Shown in pieces: positions 1 to 5,372 of a DNA stretch of 6,001 nt. Source of the stretch: Candidatus Uhrbacteria bacterium RIFCSPHIGHO2_02_FULL_57_19 (lineage in GTDB: Bacteria > Patescibacteriota > Patescibacteriia > 2-12-FULL-57-11); NCBI GenBank assembly GCA_001791115.1, contig MGDZ01000034.1:1-6001 (forward strand). Reading direction: 5' to 3'. The notes below the pieces were generated by a model. The model was given only the letters and a program-made list of their open reading frames with translations, searched no databases and was not told the origin of the DNA. The number at the start of each line of letters is the position of its first letter. Within the stretch, counting starts at the first letter, position 1. The position numbers and the translations under genes are program-made.

Positions 1-549
1 GACAACTGGATGGAAAAGAAGGGTGAGGCCGAGGTGAGGACGCTGGCCTTCGTCATCGGCTCAGCGAAAACCCACGGGCTCACCGATGCCGGCGAGATCT
101 ACGGGCTGTTCCGTCCGGGCTTGGCCGAGTTCCTGCCTCGGGAGGAACTCGGGAAGCTCCTCACCCGCGGCGCGAAGGAAGTCCTCACCGACCAGGTGCT
201 CTACGACACGCTCGACAGGAAAGTGGTCGTCGAAAGCCTCCAGCGAAGCGACGTCCTGGCGCTCATCGACAAGATCGCCATCGGGAACGGCATCGTCAAG
301 CTGTCGGCGTCCGAGACCGCGGTCGAGGTGGCCGAGGGTGTCGAAATCCCCGGCGACGATCTCCAGCCCGTGGACCAGGGATGGGACAGGTCGAAACAGG
401 GCACCTTCCCTGACGACGGCGATCCGGAGATCACCAGCGAGCCGGTCCCGGCCGGCGACCAGGAGGTCGAGAAAGCTCTGGAAGCGCTGGACCTCGAGAG
501 CTCCCCGCCTCCCGAGCCGGCAACGCGGGAAAGGTTCCCGGCGGGCTAG
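1..549 (+). CDS. Hypothetical acidic protein, 5' end not resolved
   Basis: The reading frame is open from the first base (codons for D-N-W precede the ATG at 10) and ends with TAG at 547-549. The true start may therefore lie outside the window; ATG at 10 would give 179 residues, and GTG at 34 is another option. I do not recognise the family. Residues 10-100 (numbered from the ATG at 10) look like a compact helical domain with alternating charged and aliphatic positions. Residues 105-179 are rich in Asp, Glu and Pro and probably disordered. No signal peptide, membrane segment or metal-binding motif is visible. A convincing intrinsic terminator starts 25 nt after the stop on the same strand, which supports a real transcribed gene. 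The long antisense frame over the same stretch has no recognisable product. Function unknown. Confidence 0.65.
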   Translation, partial: DNWMEKKGEAEVRTLAFVIGSAKTHGLTDAGEIYGLFRPGLAEFLPREELGKLLTRGAKEVLTDQVLYDTLDRKVVVESLQRSDVLALIDKIAIGNGIVKLSASETAVEVAEGVEIPGDDLQPVDQGWDRSKQGTFPDDGDPEITSEPVPAGDQEVEKALEALDLESSPPPEPATRERFPAG

Positions 550-573
550 TCGGGATCCCCACGAAAGGAATCT

Positions 574-620
574 GACCGTTTGCGCAACACATCGCGCGAT
601 CGGTCTCTTTTTTTCATTTT
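574..620 (+). terminator. Intrinsic terminator of the first gene
   Basis: GACCG (574-578) pairs with CGGTC (601-605), and inside this GCGC (582-585) can pair with GCGC (594-597) around an 8-nt loop. A T-rich tract (606-620), including seven consecutive T, follows at once. It lies 25 nt downstream of the stop at 549 in the correct orientation. The outer stem is short, but stem plus T-tract is the standard Rho-independent arrangement. Confidence 0.75.
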
Positions 621-634
621 TCCTCCTCCGGCGA

Positions 635-726
635 GAAGCGCGGTAACAAATTTTTCGCAGTTGTGCTGTCTGAGCCCCGCAATGCGGGGCGAGTTCACAA
701 CCAGAAAAATTTCGTTTCCGTGCTTC
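635..726. repeat. 92-nt imperfect inverted repeat between convergent genes
   Basis: The left half mirrors the right half over 92 nt. The paired blocks are: GAAGCGCGG (635-643) with CCGTGCTTC (718-726), one G-U type mismatch; AAC (645-647) with GTT (714-716); AAATTTTTC (648-656) with GAAAAATTT (704-712); GTTGTG (660-665) with CACAAC (696-701); and GCCCCGC (674-680) with GCGGGGC (684-690) around the 3-nt loop AAT. About 34 pairs form in total, broken by small internal loops. It begins 6 nt after the efp stop codon. Neither strand has a T-tract directly after the outer arm, so it is not a textbook intrinsic terminator. It may be a long 3' hairpin that ends or protects efp mRNA, or a small palindromic mobile repeat. 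Confidence 0.8.
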
Positions 727-732
727 GATCAA

Positions 733-1293
733 TCACGCCCTCTCCACGTACTCCCCGGTCTCGGTGTTGATAATTATCTTCTCGCCTTCTTTGATGAACA
801 AGGGCACGCGGATTTTCATGCCGGTCTCGAGAGTCGCTTCTTTGGTGACGTTCCCTCCGGCCGTGTCACCCTTCACTCCCGGCGCCGCCTCGGTAACGGT
901 CAATGTGATTTTCTTGGGGAACTCCACGGTTACCGCCTGCCCCTGGTAGGTGATGACGCTCGCCTCCTGTCCTTCGCGCAGATATCCGGCGCGCTCCTCG
1001 AGCATGGCGCGGGGTACCGTGACCTGCTCGTAGCTGGCTCCGTCCATGAAATAAAAACCGGAGGGATCGCCGTAGAGGTATTGCATCCGTCTCCGCTCGA
1101 CTTCGACGATCTCGATCCCCTCGCCGGATTTAAAGGTGTTCTCAAAAACCTTGCCGGTTCCGATATTTTTGAGGCGCGTGCGCACGAAAGCCGATCCCTT
1201 CCCTGGGTTTACATGCTGAAACTCGACGACTAGATAAAGGTCGTCCTTCCAGCGGATGACAACGTCTTTGGAGATGTCGGAGGTGGTAGACAT
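733..1293 (-). CDS. efp: Elongation factor P (EF-P)
   Basis: EF-P binds between the P and E sites of ribosomes stalled on consecutive prolines and promotes peptide-bond formation. The 186-residue length is normal for the family. Domain I (about 1-63) carries the loop N-P-G-K-G at 29-33, and K32 matches the E. coli Lys34 that receives (R)-beta-lysine. Domain II follows at about 65-125. The C-terminal OB domain holds the family signature around GDTAGG and the later VPLFIKEGE segment, ending in NTETGEYVERA. The ATG at 1293-1291 lies 3 nt after the TAA of the EpmA-like gene and has only a weak purine stretch (AAAAG) before it, so translation is probably coupled to the upstream gene. The gene ends in TGA at 735-733. 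Identification is firm; the modification state is inferred from the neighbour and the conserved lysine. Confidence 0.97.
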   Translation of the reverse strand: MSTTSDISKDVVIRWKDDLYLVVEFQHVNPGKGSAFVRTRLKNIGTGKVFENTFKSGEGIEIVEVERRRMQYLYGDPSGFYFMDGASYEQVTVPRAMLEERAGYLREGQEASVITYQGQAVTVEFPKKITLTVTEAAPGVKGDTAGGNVTKEATLETGMKIRVPLFIKEGEKIIINTETGEYVERA

Positions 1294-1296
1294 CTT

Positions 1297-2721
1297 TTAC
1301 AAATGCCGATGCCGGGCCTTGGCAACCCCTGTGGTGAGCCGCGTCGAACCATCTTCAAAATTAAACTGCTCCCTGGCCGGAAACAGTATTACCTCTTCGA
1401 TGGACCGAGCGTCAAGGAGAACCATCAGAAGCCGATCAACCCCCAGGGCGATTCCGCCGGAGGGGGGCATGCCCGTCTCGAGCACGCGGATGAAATCCTG
1501 ATCAATCGGATAGTCAGTCTTTTTGAGTTTCCTCCGAAGCGCTCTCTCTTCCTCGAGCCGGCGTTTCTGCTCAGTCGGATCGTTCAGTTCGGTAAAGGCG
1601 TTCCCCAGCTCCACTCCGCCGATGTAGATTTCAAACCGTTCGGCGTGGACCGGTTCGTCTTCCGATGTCTTAGCCATTGCGGCCAGGGCCAGGGGGTAAT
1701 CGTAAAGAATGGTCGGCCGGCCGTGCCCCAGCGCCGGCTCGACCTCGGAGAGAAAAATGCGGAAGAACAGATCCTCGTAACGTTCGTCGTCCTTGGGCCG
1801 GTGGCCTTTTTCCCGGACGATCCTAAGGAGCGCCCGCCGATCCAGGGCGGCGTCGAGATCCACAGCGGCGTATTTCCAAAAAGCGTCGGCAACGGAGAGA
1901 CGCTCCCAAGGGCCGCGCAGATCAAAGGTCTCGCCGCGGAAACGGAAGGCCTCGGTCCCGTGTATCCGCCGGCAGAGCCAGCGGACCAGGGCCTCGGCAT
2001 CATCCATAATCTCCAGGTAAGAGGCATAGGCCCGGTACCACTCAAGCATGGTGAACTCCGGGTTGTGCATGCCGGAAGCAATCAGCGGTTCTCCATTCCG
2101 GAAGGTCCGCGAGAGCATGAACAGCTTCTCAAAACCGGCGGCCAATAGTTTCTTGGCCGCGTACTCCGGCGAGGTAGACAAAAAAGCCCTGACACTGCGC
2201 CCTTGATCGTCGCGGAGCCGCAGTTCGAAAGGATCGAGGTAGGGCTCCATTCCGGGAAAGGCCAGAAGCGCTGGCGGATCGACTTCCAGAAATCCCTGGC
2301 GGCGGAAAAATTCGCGGATGCCGGAGAAAAATTCAGCGCGCTTGCGGACCATCTCTCGCCCGGAAGGATCGGTCAACATCGATTCCCACTGTCGCGAGGG
2401 ATGCTCTGGCAGACCGGACGATCTGGTCAAAACGGTCAATCGCTCCGCCCGAACGGTTCCGTCGGCCGAGGATACGGCAACCTCGACAATATCCCCGATA
2501 CGCGCGTTCGGCGCCGGTTCGGACGAAACAGTCAGCGTGATTTCTCCGCTCTCGTCGCGCAGACGCAGGTTCCCGCGCCTTGGCGAGGCGACCACGATTC
2601 TGCCAGCCAGCACCGCGCCTTGGCGGGCCGGCTTGCGGAGAAAGGCGGCCACGGTATGTGTCCGCGCCGTGCGGCCAGGAAATGAGCCGGCTGATTCTTT
2701 TTTGTATTTACCAAGAATCAT
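1297..2721 (-). CDS. epmA: EpmA-like EF-P (R)-beta-lysine ligase with N-terminal OB fold
   Basis: A class II aminoacyl-tRNA-synthetase-like enzyme of 474 residues from the ATG at 2721. EpmA (GenX/PoxA/YjeA) adenylates (R)-beta-lysine and transfers it to the EF-P tip lysine. The catalytic core (about 120-450) shows TSPEY at 183-187, motif 2 (FRNG at 207-210, then HNPEFTMLEWYR at 219-230), GGVELGNAFTELND at 368-381, and motif 3 (GGIALGVDRLLM at 422-433). Ser in TSPEY and Ala in the GIALG segment are EpmA-type; LysRS has Ala and Gly there. Unlike the roughly 325-residue E. coli EpmA, residues 37-100 look like a LysRS-type OB fold (AGRIV, LRLRDESGEITLTV, GDIVEV). The end is TAA (1299-1297), 3 nt before efp. 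An in-frame TTG at 2766 would add 15 residues but sits in a hairpin, so the ATG is preferred. A short or divergent LysRS is the alternative. Confidence 0.85.
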   Translation of the reverse strand: MILGKYKKESAGSFPGRTARTHTVAAFLRKPARQGAVLAGRIVVASPRRGNLRLRDESGEITLTVSSEPAPNARIGDIVEVAVSSADGTVRAERLTVLTRSSGLPEHPSRQWESMLTDPSGREMVRKRAEFFSGIREFFRRQGFLEVDPPALLAFPGMEPYLDPFELRLRDDQGRSVRAFLSTSPEYAAKKLLAAGFEKLFMLSRTFRNGEPLIASGMHNPEFTMLEWYRAYASYLEIMDDAEALVRWLCRRIHGTEAFRFRGETFDLRGPWERLSVADAFWKYAAVDLDAALDRRALLRIVREKGHRPKDDERYEDLFFRIFLSEVEPALGHGRPTILYDYPLALAAMAKTSEDEPVHAERFEIYIGGVELGNAFTELNDPTEQKRRLEEERALRRKLKKTDYPIDQDFIRVLETGMPPSGGIALGVDRLLMVLLDARSIEEVILFPAREQFNFEDGSTRLTTGVAKARHRHL

Positions 2722-2725
2722 AAAA

Positions 2726-2774
2726 GCCCGCGATGGCGCGGACTCAATCTCCCTCCTTGCGCGCAACCGCGGGC
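2726..2774 (-). promoter_or_regulatory. Hairpin between rpsR and epmA, with SD in its loop
   Basis: GCCCGCG (2726-2732) is the reverse complement of CGCGGGC (2768-2774), and GCGCG (2736-2740) pairs with CGCGC (2760-2764), giving about 12 pairs. On the minus strand the structure begins at the rpsR stop (TAG, 2777-2775) and is followed by TTTT and then the epmA ATG (2721). The 19-nt loop contains AAGGAGG (2758-2752), the strongest SD-like sequence in this operon, about 30 nt from that ATG. It may be a weak attenuator or terminator after rpsR, an mRNA-processing stem, or a translational control element for epmA. The four-T run is too short for a strong terminator. Confidence 0.55.
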
Positions 2775-2999
2775 CTATTTTACCACGAACGGCAGCAGTC
2801 CGACGATCCTAGCGCGTTTGATGGAATTGGCCAGCTTCCTCTGATGCCAGGCGCACACTCCGCTCCGCCGGCGCGGAACGATCTTCCCGTACGAAGAGGT
2901 GTAGCGACGCAGAGTAGTCGTGTCTTTGTAGTCGATGGCCACGACATTGTTGGCGCAGAAAGCGCAGGATTTTTCTTTGACAGGAGCTGGTGCGGGCAT
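2775..2999 (-). CDS. rpsR: 30S ribosomal protein bS18
   Basis: The 74-residue protein matches bS18 throughout: an N-terminal CAFC, then VAIDYKDTTTLRRYTSSYGKI, and a basic C-terminal stretch ending WHQRKLANSIKRARIVGLLPFV. It binds the small-subunit platform together with bS6. Cys12, Cys15, Cys49 and His52 form a CxxC/CxxH set, so this is probably the zinc-binding form. The ATG at 2999 has no SD; the 36 nt before it are a 7-nt-periodic sequence. The gene follows ssb, in the normal rpsF-ssb-rpsR order. A hairpin starts at its stop codon. Confidence 0.97.
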   Translation of the reverse strand: MPAPAPVKEKSCAFCANNVVAIDYKDTTTLRRYTSSYGKIVPRRRSGVCAWHQRKLANSIKRARIVGLLPFVVK

Positions 3000-3034
3000 A
3001 CGCTAGTGAGTAGGGTGTGGGGAGTAGTGGGTAG
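3000..3034 (-). repeat. Degenerate 7-nt tandem repeat in the ssb-rpsR gap
   Basis: Read on the + strand, the gap splits into five consecutive 7-mers: ACGCTAG, TGAGTAG, GGTGTGG, GGAGTAG and TGGGTAG. Their consensus is roughly (T/G)GNGTAG; on the coding strand this is CTACNC(A/C). The repeat fills nearly the whole 36-nt space between the ssb stop and the rpsR ATG and leaves no SD for rpsR. Confidence 0.6.
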
Positions 3035-3035
3035 A

Positions 3036-3527
3036 CTAAAAGGGAATGTCTTCGACTTTGATTTCCTCGTCCGCGGACACGGTCGGAAGCGGAGCGGAGG
3101 CGGAAGACGCGGGGGCAGTCGCGACCGACATCTGCGGCGCGAAGGCCTGGGCTCCGGTTTCAACGCCGACGCCGGCTCCGAAACCAGCCCCGGCTGGGGC
3201 GCGATCAAGGATAATCATGTTCTCAGCGATGATCTCGGTGCGATTGCGCTTTACCCCGTCCTGACCCTCCCAGTCGCGGGTGTGCAGGCGGCCTTCGACA
3301 TAGACCTTGCGGCCGCGAGCCAGATACTGCGAGCAGATCTCGGCCAGCTTGCCCCAGGCGACTATATTGTGAAACTCCACCTCTTCCTTCTTCTGGCCGC
3401 TGGCCTGATCGTTCCAGCGGCGGTTCGTCGCTACCCCAAACGAAACGACAGAATGTCCGTTCGGCGTCGTGCGCAGTTCCGGATCGCGGGTCATGTTGCC
3501 GATGATCATGGCGCGGTTGAGGTTCAT
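3036..3527 (-). CDS. ssb: Single-stranded DNA-binding protein
   Basis: SSB coats single-stranded DNA in replication, repair and recombination and recruits partners through its C-terminal tail. The 163-residue protein has the OB fold at about 1-108, starting MNLNRAMIIGNMTRDPELR, with the conserved segments FHNIVAWGKLAE (52-63) and LARGRKVYVEGRLHTRDW (69-86) and stacking aromatics such as Trp58 and Trp86. A Gly/Ala/Pro-rich flexible linker (about 110-150) leads to the acidic tip ADEEIKVEDIPF, which carries the expected terminal IPF. The gene lies between rpsF and rpsR as in many bacteria. The ATG at 3527 has no SD, and three copies of GAACCT surround it. Confidence 0.97.
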   Translation of the reverse strand: MNLNRAMIIGNMTRDPELRTTPNGHSVVSFGVATNRRWNDQASGQKKEEVEFHNIVAWGKLAEICSQYLARGRKVYVEGRLHTRDWEGQDGVKRNRTEIIAENMIILDRAPAGAGFGAGVGVETGAQAFAPQMSVATAPASSASAPLPTVSADEEIKVEDIPF

Positions 3528-3555
3528 AGGTTCGAGGTTCTAGGTGCGAGTTTGA
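3520..3555 (-). repeat. Degenerate 7-nt tandem repeat across the ssb start
   Basis: On the + strand the units are AGGTTCAT (3520-3527), AGGTTCG (3528-3534), AGGTTCT (3535-3541), AGGTGCG (3542-3548) and AGTTTGA (3549-3555). The coding-strand unit is about NGAACCT. The run fills the 30-nt rpsF-ssb gap, includes the ssb ATG inside one unit, and replaces any SD. It has the same period as the repeat in the next gap but a different consensus. Confidence 0.65.
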
Positions 3556-3557
3556 GA

Positions 3558-4055
3558 TCAAACAACCTGCTCATTAAGAATCTCTTCGATTTTCTGCTCG
3601 AGCTGTTCGGAGGTGAGAGACGGTTTGGTCGGAACCGGAATCGGGGCCGCGACAGGCGCTGGAGTCCCGCTAAGCGGGGCCGCCGCCTCGCGGGCGCGGA
3701 AACCGGCCTCCTCGTGAGAGACGATGGTGCGCGGACCTGGCGCGCGGATACCCTCCTCGACGCGGACCACTTCGGCGCGAACCACTTCAGTGGCCAGCCG
3801 AAGATCGGTTGTAATCTTGGCGATCACCGACGGCTCAGCTCTAAACTCGACCAGCATGTAGTGGCCGTAGCGATGTCCCTTCATGGGGTAGGCGAGCTTC
3901 AGTTTGCCCGCGTGGTCATGGCGAGAGATTTTGACCTCGGCCTTTTCCAAGATTCCGGTCACCTTCTTCTGGACGGCCGGAAGCTCGGCATCGGTGTATT
4001 GCGCGGGAATGATGTAGAGGAGTTCGTAGTTGGGCATATTCAGATGTGCGGACAT
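3558..4055 (-). CDS. rpsF: 30S ribosomal protein bS6 with long C-terminal extension
   Basis: bS6 binds the central domain of 16S rRNA with bS18. From the ATG at 4055 the protein has 165 residues. The bS6 core (about 7-105) starts MPNYELLYIIPAQYTDAEL and contains KLKLAYPMKGHRYGHYMLVEF, typical of the family. Residues 106-145 are Ala/Pro-rich and probably disordered. The last 20 residues (LTSEQLEQKIEEILNEQVV) look like an amphipathic helix. The ATG at 4055 is preferred over the one at 4037 because GAGG lies 9 nt upstream of it. The frame stays open further upstream through the divergent methylase gene, but that part is antisense. First gene of the minus-strand cluster; stop TGA at 3560-3558. 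Confidence 0.95.
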   Translation of the reverse strand: MSAHLNMPNYELLYIIPAQYTDAELPAVQKKVTGILEKAEVKISRHDHAGKLKLAYPMKGHRYGHYMLVEFRAEPSVIAKITTDLRLATEVVRAEVVRVEEGIRAPGPRTIVSHEEAGFRAREAAAPLSGTPAPVAAPIPVPTKPSLTSEQLEQKIEEILNEQVV

Positions 4056-4075
4056 CCTAGCACACCTCTTAAAAA

Positions 4076-4105
4076 TTGGGCAAGAGTCCACTCTTCCTCT
4101 ACTAT
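4076..4105 (+). promoter_or_regulatory. Putative promoter of the methylase gene, with a dyad
   Basis: TTGGGC (4076-4081) and TACTAT (4100-4105) are 18 nt apart. Transcription would start around 4112, only a few nt before the ATG at 4116, so the mRNA would be nearly leaderless, in keeping with the lack of a good SD. The spacer holds a perfect dyad, AAGAGT (4082-4087), CC, ACTCTT (4090-4095), a possible operator. On the other strand TATAGT (4106-4101) overlaps the same -10 and could serve rpsF, but I see no matching -35 for it. Confidence 0.45.
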
Positions 4106-4115
4106 AGAGAGCGAT

Positions 4116-5327
4116 ATGGAGTACTTTTTGATACCCGGGCGGCATCCGGAGCTCTCGGCCGCGGAGCTGTGGGCGGTCGCGGAACGTGACCATCTCGGAG
4201 CGGAACTCCGAGAGACGGCTGGAGCGATTTTCATTTCGACGGACAGAGAGCTGCCGGCCGAGCTCCCCTCCTGGCTTGGGGGGATGGTCAAGTTTGGAAA
4301 GATCATCGGTGAGGTTTCCGAGCATGAGCTCACCGGATGGCTGGCTGACCGCGTTGTGGAATCCGGCGGCCGCGATTTTGGAATTTCCATCTACCACGGC
4401 GGCTCTGCCGCGCGTTTTAAAAATCTCGGACTCGAAGTGAAGCGCGTCCTCCGGGAGCGCGGCATAAAAAGCCGCTGGGTGTCCTCGCGCGAACCAACCC
4501 TGTCCGCGGTGGTGGTCCAAAAAAATGGACTCATCCGAACCGGCATTGAATTTTGCCTTTTTGCCGATGGCCAACGAATCAGCGTCGGACAAACCACCGA
4601 TGTTCAGGCCTTTGAAGAATTTTCTTTCCGCGATTACGGCCGGCCGCGCCGCGACATCCGGAGCGGCATGCTGCCGGTCAAGCTGGCCCGGATGCTCATC
4701 AATCTATCGCGCACACCGCGCAACGGAATCCTGCTCGATCCATTTTGCGGATCAGGAACCATTGTCACCGAGGCGGCCATCCTCGGATTTCGCCAAGTGA
4801 TCGGAGGCGATCTGGAAAAACGAGCAGTTGAGGACACGGCGGAGAATGTCGGGTGGACCAGCCGAAACCTCGATATCTCCAAAACCTCCGTTCGGATTCT
4901 TCAATCCCCGGCGGAAGAGATTGACCGAGCCCTCGAAAACACCAAAGTCGACGGCATCGCCACCGAGCCGTATCTCGGTCCGCCTCTCCGCGGAAGGGAA
5001 CGGCCGGCTGACATCGAAAAAATCGTCCGCGAACTCTCCATCCTTTATGTAAAATCCTTTGCCGCCATCCGTAATGTTTTGACGCCGGGAGCCGCAGTGG
5101 CCGCTGTTTTTCCGGTGTTCCGTTCGGGCAACCGGGAATTGCCCCTGCCCGTCCTTGAGGACTTGAAAAAACTTGGCTTTCTTCCCGCCCCCCTTCTTCC
5201 TCCAGGCTTGGATGTAAAGATGACCGCCCGGGGGTCGTTGATATACCAACGCCCCGATCAAAGGGTATTGAGAGAGGTATTTCTTTTTAAGACATCGAGC
5301 CTTGACAACACGCTAAAAAAAGGCTAA
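4116..5327 (+). CDS. Trm11/UPF0020-type THUMP RNA guanine N2-methyltransferase
   Basis: An S-adenosylmethionine-dependent methylase of 403 residues that most likely modifies a guanine in tRNA. The N-terminal half (about 1-160) fits a ferredoxin-like plus THUMP RNA-binding region, including RFKNLGLEVKRVLRERGIKS. The linker GRPRRDIRSGMLPVKLARML (175-194) is typical of the Trm11/UPF0020 group. Motif I is DPFCGSG at 208-214, followed by TEAAILGF. The catalytic motif IV, usually [D/N]PPY, reads TEPYLGPP at 283-290. A later strand (VLTPGAAVAAVFPVF, 321-335) completes the Rossmann fold. The ATG at 4116 is just after the putative promoter, and no strong SD is present. It is divergent from rpsF with a 60-nt gap. 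The exact target base (position 10 or 6, for example) cannot be told from sequence alone. Confidence 0.87.
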   Translation: MEYFLIPGRHPELSAAELWAVAERDHLGAELRETAGAIFISTDRELPAELPSWLGGMVKFGKIIGEVSEHELTGWLADRVVESGGRDFGISIYHGGSAARFKNLGLEVKRVLRERGIKSRWVSSREPTLSAVVVQKNGLIRTGIEFCLFADGQRISVGQTTDVQAFEEFSFRDYGRPRRDIRSGMLPVKLARMLINLSRTPRNGILLDPFCGSGTIVTEAAILGFRQVIGGDLEKRAVEDTAENVGWTSRNLDISKTSVRILQSPAEEIDRALENTKVDGIATEPYLGPPLRGRERPADIEKIVRELSILYVKSFAAIRNVLTPGAAVAAVFPVFRSGNRELPLPVLEDLKKLGFLPAPLLPPGLDVKMTARGSLIYQRPDQRVLREVFLFKTSSLDNTLKKG

Positions 5328-5330
5328 ACT
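5302..5330 (+). promoter_or_regulatory. Strong sigma70-type promoter for the CNB gene
   Basis: TTGACA (5302-5307) matches the -35 consensus exactly. A 17-nt spacer leads to TAAACT (5325-5330), four of six matches to TATAAT. It lies inside the last codons of the methylase gene and points at the CNB gene. Predicted transcription start is about 5336-5338. Confidence 0.75.
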
Positions 5331-5335
5331 TCGCG

Positions 5336-5359
5336 GTTCGCTCGGATTGAGAGCCGAAC
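5336..5359 (+). promoter_or_regulatory. 5' leader hairpin of the CNB gene
   Basis: GTTCGCTC (5336-5343) pairs with GAGC (5351-5354) and GAAC (5356-5359), with a single bulged C at 5355 and a 7-nt loop. The 5' base of the stem coincides with the predicted transcription start, so the mRNA would begin with this hairpin. This is the usual arrangement of a 5' stabilising stem, and a regulatory fold is also possible. The SD lies just beyond it. Confidence 0.45.
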
Positions 5360-5372
5360 GGAAAGGTCGAAA

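Noticed and set aside
674..690. Simple intrinsic terminator for efp
   Set aside because: The GC stem GCCCCGC/GCGGGGC has no T-tract directly after it on either strand; it is better described as the tip of the larger palindrome.
61..732. 223-codon minus-strand frame opposite the first gene
   Set aside because: Shadow of GC-rich codon usage; no recognisable domains, crosses the palindrome and the terminator, and the sense gene has a terminator.
580..1233. 217-codon + strand frame opposite efp
   Set aside because: Antisense of efp; begins in the terminator and runs through the palindrome.
1303..2148. 281-codon + strand frame opposite the EpmA-like gene
   Set aside because: Antisense of a well-conserved enzyme; no family resemblance.
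1297..2721. Annotation as lysyl-tRNA synthetase LysS
   Set aside because: Shorter than LysRS, Ser and Ala at the two EpmA-diagnostic sites, and adjacent to efp; kept as an alternative only.
3000..3555. CRISPR-like array in the two repeat gaps
   Set aside because: Units are 7 nt with no spacers, and the two gaps have different consensus sequences.
2733..4115. The methylase frame stays open far upstream on the + strand (stop-free from 2733)
   Set aside because: This part is antisense to rpsF, ssb and rpsR, its translation is low-complexity Arg/Gly-rich, and homology begins only at MEYFLIPGRHPE (4116).
4056..4592. The rpsF frame stays open upstream to 4592 on the minus strand
   Set aside because: The extra part is antisense to the methylase; bS6 homology and the SD place the start at 4055.
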